From Halovivax sp. (lineage in GTDB: Archaea > Halobacteriota > Halobacteria > Halobacteriales > Natrialbaceae), in NCBI GenBank assembly GCA_007119345.1, contig SKPV01000092.1:1-18178 (forward strand): a stretch of 18,178 nucleotides of DNA, given 5' to 3'. Shown one piece after another: positions 7,068-14,406 of this stretch. Both the position numbers and the translations under genes were made by a program. How positions within the stretch are numbered: the first letter of the stretch is position 1; each line of letters begins with the position of its first letter. Below the pieces are notes generated by a model, which had not been told where the DNA came from, searched no databases, and worked only from the letters and a program-made list of their open reading frames with translations.

Positions 7068-7334
7068 ATGGCGGCCGACCGCACCGCGACGTCACTACGC
7101 ACCCGTGATCGACGGTCCGCAGACACCGACGAGCGCCGCGTCTCCGAGATCGAGCGCGAGGCGGTCACGACCGCGCTCGGTCGTCTGGACGCGACCGGCG
7201 ACGTGACCGACCGCCAGCGAGCGGCCGTGGAGGCGCTGGCCGGCAACGTCGTCGCGACGCTCGCACCGGCCGCCATCGAAACCGTCCGGACAGCCCGTCC
7301 GGACGCCGAGCACCGATCGTCGGATCAGTCCTGA
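7068..7334 (+). CDS. Small conserved-looking protein resembling a glutamyl-tRNA reductase dimerisation segment
   Basis: An 88-residue frame with G/C at most third positions, as expected for a real gene here. The first 20 residues are Arg/Thr/Ser-rich and the tail is polar. The centre, REAVTTALGRLDATGDVTDRQRAAVEALAGNVVATLAPAAIETVRTA (roughly 30-76), reads like two helices joined by a TGDVTDRQ turn. By eye it follows the C-terminal dimerisation domain of archaeal glutamyl-tRNA reductase (HemA), but the catalytic and NADPH domains are absent here and the closing part of that domain is missing. It may be a stand-alone helical dimerisation module, a remnant, or an unrelated small protein. No ribosome binding site precedes the ATG and no neighbour suggests a role. 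Confidence 0.55.
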   Translation: MAADRTATSLRTRDRRSADTDERRVSEIEREAVTTALGRLDATGDVTDRQRAAVEALAGNVVATLAPAAIETVRTARPDAEHRSSDQS

Positions 7335-7700
7335 CCTGGTGGCATTCGAGCCCGGCGACGTCAGCATCCGAGTTCCGGCTGATCGCCGGGGTCGTTTTGA
7401 GGCGCCGTGGCGCAGTCGGCCGCGTCGGGGTGTCGGCCCCCAATCGACACCACGTGGACGAGTGAACCGCGCTGCCGTCGTTTCGACGCGTGGTTTCCGT
7501 CGCCACTCGCAATCGGTGATCGATCTCGGATTTTGAACTGCAAACGGAGCGCATGTAGCGACGTCTCTCGGACGAATATCGGTTGGCACCCATCTACCGA
7601 GCGCCGATCAGCGGTACATCGCGTCGGGACCCGAGCCACGCCACACCGACTCCCAAAGCACATTGCAAGTTGGTTTATTATTTTAGCGGTGATGGAGCGA

Positions 7701-7726
7701 ACCGATTTCGACAAATCGAATTCGGT
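7701..7726. other. Inverted repeat with 6-nt loop in non-coding region
   Basis: ACCGATTTCG and CGAATTCGGT pair over ten positions with one mismatch around the loop ACAAAT. It begins 15-27 bp after a TATA-like AT block (7674-7686), so it could be the 5' hairpin of a small RNA or a regulator site. No further support. Confidence 0.35.
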
Positions 7727-8002
7727 CTGATCGGGTCCGGTGTTTGTTTCATAGTGCTTCCGACGCTCTTCGGGGTGCACAGCGCCGATCGGGGCCCGTT
7801 CGATCTCGATCTGAGATGCGTACGCGGTTCCGGAACGGTCGATTCGACGAACTGGCGGTCCACCGACCCGATCGGGATTCAATTTTTCACGCGCAATTCA
7901 TCTCGTCCGGTACGGGTTTTGACGGGCCGGTTTTGAGTCGTCCGTGGACGCGCGAACGCGTGAGCCGACGGGACGCCCACTCTGACAGTTTACACGGATA
8001 TG

Positions 8003-8015
8003 AATAAATTTTTAT
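8003..8015 (+). promoter_or_regulatory. gdh promoter box with AT palindrome
   Basis: AATAAATTTTTAT lies 23-35 bp before the gdh ATG and contains the inverted repeat ATAAA-TT-TTTAT. It is the strongest TATA-like block near gdh. A GGAG (8030-8033) sits 4 nt before the ATG as a close-spaced ribosome binding site. Confidence 0.55.
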
Positions 8016-8037
8016 CCCTCCCTGACGTCGGAGACCC

Positions 8038-9105
8038 ATGAAGGTCATCGCAGTCGAGCCGGGGGCGGGCGATCCCGTCATCGAGGAGCGTCCCAGGCCC
8101 GATCCGGGACCGGGCGAGGTGCTGGTTCGGACGCTCCGGGTCGGCGTGGACGGAACCGATCACGAGGTCGTCGCGGGGGTTCACGGCGAACCGCCGGCGG
8201 GTCGGACGTCGATGGTGCTGGGTCACGAGGCGGTCGGGGTCGTCGAGGACGCGAACGGGACGGATCTCGCGGAAGGGGCCGTCGTCGTCCCGACCGTTCG
8301 CCGGCCGGCCGCCGAAGCGACGAGCCACTTCGAGCGCGGCGAGGCGGACATGGCGCCCGAGGGCACCTACGTCGAGCGCGGCATCGTGGGCGCGGACGGG
8401 TTCATGGCGGAGTACTTCACGAGCGCGCCGGAGTACCTCGTCGAGATCCCCGAGGAACTCGCGTCGCTCGGCTTCCTGGTGGAGCCGATCAGCATCACCG
8501 AGAAGGCGATCGAGCACGCCTACGCCGCCCGGTCGGCGTTCGAGTGGGCGCCGGAGTCGGCGCTCGTGCTCGGGAACGGGAGCCTCGGTCTGTTGACCCT
8601 GGCGATGCTCGAAACCGTCTACGACTACGACCGCACCTACTGCCTGGGGCGGCGCGATCGGCCGGATCCCTCGATCGATCTCGTCGAGTCGCTGGGCTCG
8701 ACGTACGTCGACTCCCGGGAGACACCGGTCCCCGAAATTCCGGCGGTTCACGAGCCCGCGGACCTGATCTACGAGGCGACGGGGTACGCGCGCCACGCCT
8801 TCGAGGCGATCGACGCGCTCGCGCCCAACGGGGTCGCCGCCCTGCTCGGCGTCCCCGACGACTGGTCGTTCGACGTCGAGGGCGGCCGCCTCCACCGGGA
8901 GCTGGTGCTCTCGAACAAGGCGCTCGTCGGCAGCGTCAACTCGAACCGCCGGCACTTCGAAACCGCCGTCGGGACGCTCGCCGAACTCCCGGAGACGTTC
9001 GTCGACGCCCTCGTCACGGGGGTCTTCGACCTCGAGGACGCCGAGCGAGCGTTTGCGGACGACGACACGACTATTAAAACGGCGGTCGAATTCGCCGATA
9101 CATGA
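8038..9105 (+). CDS. gdh: Glucose 1-dehydrogenase (zinc-dependent, NAD(P)+)
   Basis: This 355-residue medium-chain dehydrogenase oxidises glucose to gluconolactone/gluconate, the first step of the haloarchaeal semiphosphorylative Entner-Doudoroff pathway. It follows the Haloferax mediterranei enzyme nearly end to end: RTLRVGVDGTDHEV with Asp38 replacing the usual zinc-binding Cys, LGHEAVG with His63-Glu64, VVPTVRRP, DMAPEGTYVERGIVGA, and FLVEPISITEKA with Glu149. The Rossmann loop is GNGSLG (179-184), and GRRDRPDP (204-211) has the Arg pair linked to NADP+ preference. The end, FADDDTTIKTAVEF, is characteristic. Its TGA overlaps the next gene's ATG (ATGA), so gdh and gfcR are one operon. Expression probably responds to sugar through that regulator. 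Confidence 0.96.
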   Translation: MKVIAVEPGAGDPVIEERPRPDPGPGEVLVRTLRVGVDGTDHEVVAGVHGEPPAGRTSMVLGHEAVGVVEDANGTDLAEGAVVVPTVRRPAAEATSHFERGEADMAPEGTYVERGIVGADGFMAEYFTSAPEYLVEIPEELASLGFLVEPISITEKAIEHAYAARSAFEWAPESALVLGNGSLGLLTLAMLETVYDYDRTYCLGRRDRPDPSIDLVESLGSTYVDSRETPVPEIPAVHEPADLIYEATGYARHAFEAIDALAPNGVAALLGVPDDWSFDVEGGRLHRELVLSNKALVGSVNSNRRHFETAVGTLAELPETFVDALVTGVFDLEDAERAFADDDTTIKTAVEFADT

Positions 9106-9740
9106 AGAACGTCGACGACCTCATCGAGAGCGCGGCCGAGCTCGCGAGTCGCGGTCTCTCGAAGGGCGAGATCGCGGACGAACTGAACGTCTCCCGGGAC
9201 ACGGCCAGCTGGCTCGTCGAACGCAGCGACGCCGCCGCGGAGCCGACCGACGTCTCGGCGCCGACCGGCGGCCCTCAGGACATCCACGTCGACTGGTCCG
9301 CCATCGGTCGGGACTCGAAACGGATGGGCGCGATCGCGGAGGCGATGGCCGACATGCTCGCGAAACACGGCGAAGGCGTCGACCTCACCGTCGGCATCGA
9401 GAAGGCCGGCGGGCCGATCGCCGCCCTGATCGCCCGCGAACTCGAGACCGATCTCGCGACGTACACCCCCGCGAAACACCAGTGGGAGGAAGGCGACATC
9501 GAGGAGCTCGGCGGCACGTTCAGCCGAAACTTCGCGGGCATCCGCGACCGCGAGTGCTACGTCGTCGACGACACGATCACGAGCGGAACGACGATGCGAG
9601 AGACCATCGAGGCGATTCGCGCGGACGGGGGCGAGCCGCTGGCTTGCGTCGTGCTCGCCGACAAACAGGGCGTCGAAGAGCTCGACGGCGTGCCGGTCTA
9701 CTCGCTGTTGCAGGTCATCAGCGTCGGGCAGAAGGAGTAG
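9102..9740 (+). CDS. gfcR: Sugar-metabolism transcriptional regulator GfcR (HTH plus phosphoribosyltransferase-like domain)
   Basis: This 212-residue protein has an N-terminal helix-turn-helix (about 3-42; GLSKGEIADELNVSRDTASWLVER) joined to an orotate phosphoribosyltransferase-like domain with the PRPP motif VVDDTITSGTT at 154-164. Such proteins were long annotated as PyrE-like enzymes. The Haloferax volcanii member GfcR, also next to gdh, was shown to be a regulator needed for glycolytic gene activation during growth on glucose or fructose. Here it overlaps gdh by four bases and precedes gad, placing it inside the pathway it should control. PRPP or another phosphosugar as ligand is inference. 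An enzymatic OPRT role seems less likely given the DNA-binding domain and context. A 35-bp repeat array follows its TAG. Confidence 0.9.
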   Translation: MKNVDDLIESAAELASRGLSKGEIADELNVSRDTASWLVERSDAAAEPTDVSAPTGGPQDIHVDWSAIGRDSKRMGAIAEAMADMLAKHGEGVDLTVGIEKAGGPIAALIARELETDLATYTPAKHQWEEGDIEELGGTFSRNFAGIRDRECYVVDDTITSGTTMRETIEAIRADGGEPLACVVLADKQGVEELDGVPVYSLLQVISVGQKE

Positions 9741-9773
9741 CCCGCGGCGACGACGTCCGACGGTCGTACGCGC

Positions 9774-9930
9774 GTCGATCGGTTCCGGCCGGTTGGGTCG
9801 GCCACGGTGTCGATCGATTCCGATCGGTTGGGTCGGCCACGGTGTCGATCGGTTCCGGCCGGTCAGGTCGGCCACGGTGTCGAGCGGTTCCGGCCGACTC
9901 GGGCCGCCACGGTGGCGATCGGTTTCGAGC
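9774..9930. repeat. 35-bp tandem repeat, 4 copies plus a partial fifth
   Basis: Units start at 9774, 9809, 9844, 9879 and (partial) 9914 with GTCGATCGGTTCCGGCCGG, ending TCGGCCACGGT. The period is constant at 35 bp while each copy has a few substitutions. Copies 1 and 3 can form a GGCCG/CGGCC hairpin with a 7-nt loop; copies 2 and 4 lose it. The array fills most of the 274-bp gap between gfcR and the gad promoter. Confidence 0.92.
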
Positions 9931-9976
9931 TCGTCGCTCCGGCGAACCGTCGGCGACCGGACCGGTCGGCAGTGAA

Positions 9977-9986
9977 GAATAAACGT
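9977..9986 (+). promoter_or_regulatory. gad: gad promoter box
   Basis: GAATAAACGT is an AT-rich element 29-38 bp before the gad ATG. A second AT block, TAATTAATT (10001-10009), lies nearer the start codon, and no Shine-Dalgarno is present, so the transcript probably has a very short leader. Confidence 0.5.
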
Positions 9987-10002
9987 TACTACCGTACGAG
10001 TA
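9987..10002. promoter_or_regulatory. TrmB-type operator upstream of gad
   Basis: TACT-ACCGTAC-GAGTA is an exact match to TACT-N7-8-GAGTA, the motif reported for the haloarchaeal sugar regulator TrmB in Halobacterium salinarum. The flanks extend it to TTACT-N8-AGTAA. It lies directly downstream of the promoter box, the position expected for repression relieved by sugar. No trmB gene is in the window; GfcR, encoded next door, is an alternative binder. Confidence 0.7.
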
Positions 10003-10014
10003 ATTAATTGGGTC

Positions 10015-11253
10015 ATGGGAGTCGACTACGCGGAGTTACACGATCCGAACGCGGAGTACACGATGCGCGATCTCTCCGCCGAGACGATGAACGTCACCCG
10101 GGAGCGCGGCGGGGGACGCGACGTCGAGATCACGGACGTCCAGACGACGATGGTGGACGGGAACTTCCCGTGGACGCTCGTGCGGATCTACACCGACGCC
10201 GGAATCGTCGGTACCGGCGAGGCCTACTGGGGCGCAGGGGCGCCCGAACTGATCGAGCGAATGACGCCGTTCCTGCGAGGGGAGAACCCGCTGGACGTCG
10301 ATCGACTCACCGAGCACCTGACCCAGAAGATGTCCGGTGAGGGCTCGATCGGCGGCGTGACGGTCACCGCCGTCTCGGGGATCGAGGTCGCGCTGCACGA
10401 TCTGGCGGGCAAGATTCTCGACCTCCCGGCCTACCAGTTGATGGGCGGGAAGTACCGCGACGAGGTTCGCGTCTACTGTGACTGCCACACCGAGGAGGAG
10501 GCGGACCCGATCGCCTGCGCCGAGGAGGCAGAACGCGTCGTGGAAGAACTGGGCTACGACGCCCTGAAGTTCGACCTGGACGTCCCCTCGGGCCACGAGA
10601 AAGACCGCGCGAATCGCCACCTGCGCGAGCCGGAGATCGACCACAAAGTGAGCATCGTCGAGGCCGTCACGGACGCGGTCGGCTCCCGCGCGGACGTCGC
10701 TTTCGACTGTCACTGGTCGTTCTCCGGGGGCAGCGCGAAGCGGCTCGCGAAGGCCCTCGAACCGTACGACGTCTGGTGGCTGGAGGATCCGGTTCCGCCG
10801 GAGAACCACGACGTGCAGCGCGAAGTCACGCAGTCGACGACCACGCCGATCGCCGCCGGCGAGAACGTCTACCGCAAGCACGGCCAGCGTCGCCTCATCG
10901 AGAACCAGGCGGTCGACATCATCGCGCCGGACATGCCCAAGGTGGGCGGCATGCGCGAGACGGCGAAGATCGCCGACAAGGCAGACATGTACTACATGCC
11001 CGTCGCGATGCACAACGTCTCCTCGCCGGTCGCCACCGTGGCGAGCGCGCACGTCGGCGCGGCCATCCCGAACGCGCTGGCCGTCGAGTACCACTCCTAC
11101 GAGCTCGGCTGGTGGGCGGACCTCGTCGAGGAACCGGTCATCCGGGACGGCTACATCGAGATTCCCGAGGAGCCGGGACTCGGCGTAACGCTCGATTTGG
11201 ACGCCGTCGCGGCGCACATGGTCGAGGGCGAGGAGCTCTTCGACGAGGAGTGA
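10015..11253 (+). CDS. gad: D-gluconate dehydratase (enolase superfamily)
   Basis: This 412-residue enzyme belongs to the mandelate racemase/muconate lactonising group. It should dehydrate gluconate to 2-keto-3-deoxygluconate, the second step after gdh. The N-terminal start MGVDYAELHDPNAEYTMRDLSAETM matches haloarchaeal gluconate dehydratases. Candidate catalytic residues are Lys185 in KFDLD, the metal ligands Asp231 (FDCHW), Glu257 (WLEDPVPPEN) and Glu283 (AGENVYR), and His333 in HNVSSP. Length is normal. It has its own promoter with a TrmB-type site and is followed 163 bp later by a GH13 enzyme that may share its transcript. Related dehydratases can act on galactonate too, but location beside gdh and gfcR favours gluconate. 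Confidence 0.93.
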   Translation: MGVDYAELHDPNAEYTMRDLSAETMNVTRERGGGRDVEITDVQTTMVDGNFPWTLVRIYTDAGIVGTGEAYWGAGAPELIERMTPFLRGENPLDVDRLTEHLTQKMSGEGSIGGVTVTAVSGIEVALHDLAGKILDLPAYQLMGGKYRDEVRVYCDCHTEEEADPIACAEEAERVVEELGYDALKFDLDVPSGHEKDRANRHLREPEIDHKVSIVEAVTDAVGSRADVAFDCHWSFSGGSAKRLAKALEPYDVWWLEDPVPPENHDVQREVTQSTTTPIAAGENVYRKHGQRRLIENQAVDIIAPDMPKVGGMRETAKIADKADMYYMPVAMHNVSSPVATVASAHVGAAIPNALAVEYHSYELGWWADLVEEPVIRDGYIEIPEEPGLGVTLDLDAVAAHMVEGEELFDEE

Positions 11254-11406
11254 GCGCCCGGCTCGGCCGGCGGTGCCGTCGCCCGTCGTCCAAAAGAGAA
11301 TTCACCGTCGAGTTCACATTCGTTCTCGACGACCGAACCGACACGCCGGTCCGGACGGATCGACTCCGGACGGACCGCGAGCCGGAGAGACCGCGAACCC
11401 ACCACA

Positions 11407-11410
11407 GGAG
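11407..11410 (+). promoter_or_regulatory. Shine-Dalgarno sequence deciding the GH13 start
   Basis: GGAG lies 6 nt before the ATG at 11417. The in-frame codons upstream back to 11273 are Arg/Pro/Thr-rich and not like the protein's own composition, so 11417 is the preferred start. The 163-bp gap between gad and this gene shows no clear promoter. Confidence 0.55.
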
Positions 11411-11416
11411 ACGTCA

Positions 11417-13189
11417 ATGACCATCAGCCGAGAAGCCGTTCACCACCGACCGAAGAGCGAGTACGCGTACGCGCTCGACGAATCGACCGTCCACGTCAGG
11501 CTGCGGACGAAACGCGACGACGTCGGCCGCTGCCGGCTGCTCCACGGGGACAAGTACGACTGGCCGGCCAGCAAGGAGTTCGCCCCGATGCGGCGCGTGC
11601 ACGCCGACGAGCGCTTCGACTACTGGCAGGTCGCGGTCGAACCCGAGTACCGCAGGCTGTGTTACGCGTTCCTGCTCGAGGACGACGACGAGGGCCTGTG
11701 GTGGACGGAGGAGGGCTTCGAGTCGCGATCCGAGACCGAGTTACCGACCGCCGGGACGGACTACCCCCGCGGGTACTTCGAGTACCCGTACGTCCACCCC
11801 GTCGACGTCCCGGAGACGCCGGAGTGGGTCGCCGACGCCGTCTTCTACCAGATCTTCCCCGAGCGGTTCGCGAAGGGCGATCCGGCGCGCGATCCGGACG
11901 ACGTCGAGGAGTGGGGCGGGACGCCGACCCGGGATAACTTCTTCGGGGGCGATCTCCGGGGGATCGTCGAGAAGCTCGACTACCTCGAGGAGCTGGGCGT
12001 GACGGCGCTGTACCTGACGCCGATCTTCGAGTCGCCGTCGAACCACAAGTACAACACGACCGACTACAAGCGAATCGACCCCCACTTCGGCGACGAGGAG
12101 GCGCTCCGGGAGCTGGTCGAGAGCGCCCACGACCGGGGGATCCGGGTGATGCTCGACGCCGTCTTCAACCACTGCGGTCGCTCCTTCGAGCCCTTCCAGG
12201 ACGTCGTGGACAACGGCGCCGACTCCCCGTACGCGGACTGGTTCCACGTCCGCGAGTTCCCGATCGAGTTCGAGCCGCGGCCGAACTACGACGCCTTCGC
12301 CTTCGAGGCGTACATGCCGAAGCTGAACACCGCGAACCCGGAGGTCGAGGAGTACCTCCTCGAGGTGGCCGCGTACTGGATCGAGGAGTTCGACGTCGAC
12401 GGGTGGCGCCTGGACGTGGCCAACGAGGTCGACCACGAGTTCTGGCGCGAGCTGCGCCGGGAGGTGAAGGCGACCAAACCCGAGGCGTACATCCTCGGGG
12501 AGATCTGGCACGACTCGCGGCCGTGGCTGCAGGGCGACCAGTTCGACGCCGTGATGAACTACCCGTTCACGGATGCCGTCCACGCCTTTCTCACCGAGAA
12601 GTCGATCGACGCGACCGGCTTCGCCGACCGCGTCGGCGGCCAGCTCGTGCGCTACCCCGAGCAGGTCAATCGGGTGCTGTTCAACCTGCTGGGCAGCCAC
12701 GACACGCCGCGGCTGTTGACACGGCTCGACGGCGACGCGGCCGCGTTCCGCCTGGCGCTGACGCTGCTGCTGACCTACCGCGGGACGCCGTGTCTCTACT
12801 ACGGGGACGAGGTCGGCATGGAGGGCGGCGAAGATCCCGACTGCAGGCGTCCGATGATCTGGGACCGCGACGAACAGGACCGCGAGCTGCGAGGGTTCGT
12901 GCGCGATCTGATCGACCTCCGGACTGACGAGCGCGCGCTCCGGCGCGGCCGCCTGCGCTTCGATCGCGAGCAGTGCGACGGGGATAGACTCGTCTACCGG
13001 CGCGTCCTCCCGGAGGGCGAGGACGTCGTCGTCACACTCAACCGCGGGCGGGAGCCGGTGGCGGTCGAGCTCCCGGCCGACGAGGCCGGCGACCGCGAAC
13101 TACTGCTGGGGGTCGGCGACGGCGAGGTCCGCCCGCCGACCGACGGGACGGTGGAGCTTCCGCCGACGTCGGCCGGGATCTGGCGCTGA
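11417..13189 (+). CDS. Cytoplasmic GH13 neopullulanase/cyclomaltodextrinase/maltogenic amylase
   Basis: This 590-residue protein matches GH13 subfamily 20 enzymes. An N-terminal beta domain (about 1-125, CBM34-like; SEYAYALDESTVHVRLRTKRDD, WWTEEGF) precedes the barrel, which starts at WVADAVFYQIFPERFAKGD. The four conserved regions are DAVFNHCG, GWRLDVANEVDHEFW with nucleophile Asp333, GEIWHD with acid/base Glu362, and LLGSHDTPR with Asp429; spacing equals that of Thermoactinomyces TVAII (325/354/421) shifted by eight. A small C-terminal beta domain closes it. There is no Sec or Tat signal, so it acts inside the cell on imported maltodextrins or cyclodextrins, releasing glucose and maltose. 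It sits between gad and a maltodextrin-type importer on the opposite strand. Exact substrate (cyclodextrin, pullulan, maltodextrin) cannot be settled from sequence. Confidence 0.93.
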   Translation: MTISREAVHHRPKSEYAYALDESTVHVRLRTKRDDVGRCRLLHGDKYDWPASKEFAPMRRVHADERFDYWQVAVEPEYRRLCYAFLLEDDDEGLWWTEEGFESRSETELPTAGTDYPRGYFEYPYVHPVDVPETPEWVADAVFYQIFPERFAKGDPARDPDDVEEWGGTPTRDNFFGGDLRGIVEKLDYLEELGVTALYLTPIFESPSNHKYNTTDYKRIDPHFGDEEALRELVESAHDRGIRVMLDAVFNHCGRSFEPFQDVVDNGADSPYADWFHVREFPIEFEPRPNYDAFAFEAYMPKLNTANPEVEEYLLEVAAYWIEEFDVDGWRLDVANEVDHEFWRELRREVKATKPEAYILGEIWHDSRPWLQGDQFDAVMNYPFTDAVHAFLTEKSIDATGFADRVGGQLVRYPEQVNRVLFNLLGSHDTPRLLTRLDGDAAAFRLALTLLLTYRGTPCLYYGDEVGMEGGEDPDCRRPMIWDRDEQDRELRGFVRDLIDLRTDERALRRGRLRFDREQCDGDRLVYRRVLPEGEDVVVTLNRGREPVAVELPADEAGDRELLLGVGDGEVRPPTDGTVELPPTSAGIWR

Positions 13190-13285
13190 GTCGGCCGCCT
13201 GGAGCCGGCGGCCGAGCGCCCACCGGTCACCCTCTTCGGACCGCGTCGAACGTCGAGCGGGGTCCCAGCGACGCGGCCTGGATAC

Positions 13286-13320
13286 CCGGTAGGGCGCGCA
13301 CTGGGCTCGGGTCCTACCGG
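13286..13320. terminator. Hairpin between convergent operons
   Basis: CCGGTAGG (13286-13293) and CCTACCGG (13313-13320) are perfect reverse complements around a 19-nt loop; two further inner pairs are possible. It lies about midway between the GH13 stop and the end of the oppositely directed permease gene. No strong T-run follows on either strand, so it may be a barrier structure rather than a classic archaeal terminator. Confidence 0.4.
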
Positions 13321-13328
13321 CCGGACGA

Positions 13329-13349
13329 TCCGACGCGCTGACGGTCGGA
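13329..13349. terminator. Second small hairpin between convergent operons
   Basis: TCCGAC and GTCGGA pair around a 9-nt loop, just beyond the larger hairpin. ACGGTCGGA recurs at 13367-13375. The role is uncertain. Confidence 0.25.
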
Positions 13350-13434
13350 CGCTTGCGCTCCGTCGAACGGTCGGATTATCGGCCCAGGCGCGGCGTTCGC
13401 GAGCCGATCGAAACGCGCTCGGCGGTGAGCGAGC

Positions 13435-14406
13435 CTATCCTTCCATCCCGCCGAAGGACAGGCCGCTCTCGACGTACCGCTGGGCGAGGAAGTAGATGAT
13501 AGCGACCGGCGCCGCGAACAGGATCGCGAACGCCGCGAACTCGGTCCACGGCGTCTCGTATCGACCGGCCGTCGCGAGTTGGTAGAGTTCGACGGAGAGC
13601 GTGTAGTTCTCCGGCCGCAGCATCGTCTGCGCGATGATGAACTCGTTCCAGCCCGCCAGCCAGAGGAAGATCAGGACGACCGCGAGCCCGGGCTTCGAGA
13701 GCGGGATGATGATCTCCCGGAGCGTGTCCCAGAGTCCGGCGCCGTCGACCACGGCGGCTTCCTCGTAGGAGACCGGGATGTTGTCCATGTAGGTCTTGAG
13801 CAGCCAGGTGTTGAACGGCACCGCGCCCGCGGCGTAGAACACGCCGAGCACGACGAGGTTGTTCGTGAGTCCGAAGTTCGAGAAGATGGCGTACAGGGCG
13901 ATCAGCGCCGCGATGCCAAGCCCCGCGCCGACCTGCGTGAACAGGACGTACCCGTAGAGGATCTTCTTCCGCCCGACGAACTGCCTGCGGGAGAGCGCGT
14001 ACGCGCCCGGCACGATCATCGCGAACCCGACGGTGATGGTGACCGTGACGACGATGAGGCTGTTGCCGAGCGCGTAAAAGAAGTCCGAGTCGGTGAGCAC
14101 CCAGCGGTACGCGCCGAACCCGAACTCCGATCGACTCGGGAAGATGCCCTCGCTCGACATGAGCCGCGCGTCGGCGGCCAGCGAAGCGGCCAGGATCCAG
14201 TACAGCGGGAACAACAGCAGGATCACCATGAACACGGCGCCGACCGTCGCCCCCGCGCTCTTGGCCACGTCGGTTGCGGTTCGGTCCCCGTCGCGGACGT
14301 CCTCGATCGCGTACCGTACCGTCAGGTAGGCGCGGTAGGGGGCCGTGATCGCCGCCCGAAGGTCCGAGCGCACCTTCTTCCCGATCGAACGCAGCAGGCC
14401 CTTCAT
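13435..14406 (-). CDS. Sugar ABC transporter permease, MalG type
   Basis: This 323-residue inner-membrane protein is the MalG-like half of a carbohydrate ABC importer. A long cytoplasmic N-terminus (about 50 residues) leads into the first helix (GAVFMVILLLFPLYWILAASL); the family's six helices follow. The coupling (EAA) loop is at 215-240, EEAAVVDGAGLWDTLREIIIPLSKPG, with the expected EAA, Gly and Pro; it docks on the ATPase. The end SGLSFGGMEG resembles the MalG tail (GLTAGGVKG-like). Its ATG overlaps the stop of the MalF-type gene (ATGA), so both are translated together. It is last in the minus-strand operon and convergent with the GH13 gene, which suggests maltodextrins as cargo. Glucose or another sugar remains possible. 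Confidence 0.92.
   Translation of the reverse strand: MKGLLRSIGKKVRSDLRAAITAPYRAYLTVRYAIEDVRDGDRTATDVAKSAGATVGAVFMVILLLFPLYWILAASLAADARLMSSEGIFPSRSEFGFGAYRWVLTDSDFFYALGNSLIVVTVTITVGFAMIVPGAYALSRRQFVGRKKILYGYVLFTQVGAGLGIAALIALYAIFSNFGLTNNLVVLGVFYAAGAVPFNTWLLKTYMDNIPVSYEEAAVVDGAGLWDTLREIIIPLSKPGLAVVLIFLWLAGWNEFIIAQTMLRPENYTLSVELYQLATAGRYETPWTEFAAFAILFAAPVAIIYFLAQRYVESGLSFGGMEG

Larger units (their letters stand above)
7335..8037. other. 703-bp non-coding region before gdh
   Basis: No gene is supported: open frames on both strands contain many Cys, His and Ser, unlike haloarchaeal proteins, and match nothing I recognise. Base composition is less GC-rich than in the flanking genes. Contents: an AT block TTTATTATTTTAG (7674-7686), a 26-nt hairpin (7701-7726), a CCCGATCGGG palindrome (7867-7876) followed by a T5 run (7883-7887), and the gdh promoter at the end. 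It may be a decayed gene or a long regulatory leader. Confidence 0.5.

Noticed and set aside
7398..7430. tRNA-like string near GTGGCGCAGTCGG
   Set aside because: No matching acceptor stem, anticodon arm or GTTCGA-type T-loop could be assembled around it.
7361..7882. 173-codon minus-strand frame in the gap before gdh
   Set aside because: It has many Cys and basic residues and little acidic bias, unlike haloarchaeal proteins, and overlaps other equally long frames in the gap.
11273..11416. 48-codon N-terminal extension of the GH13 enzyme
   Set aside because: It is Arg/Pro/Thr-rich, unlike the rest of the protein, and the ATG at 11417 has a GGAG at proper spacing and gives the length of TVAII-like enzymes.
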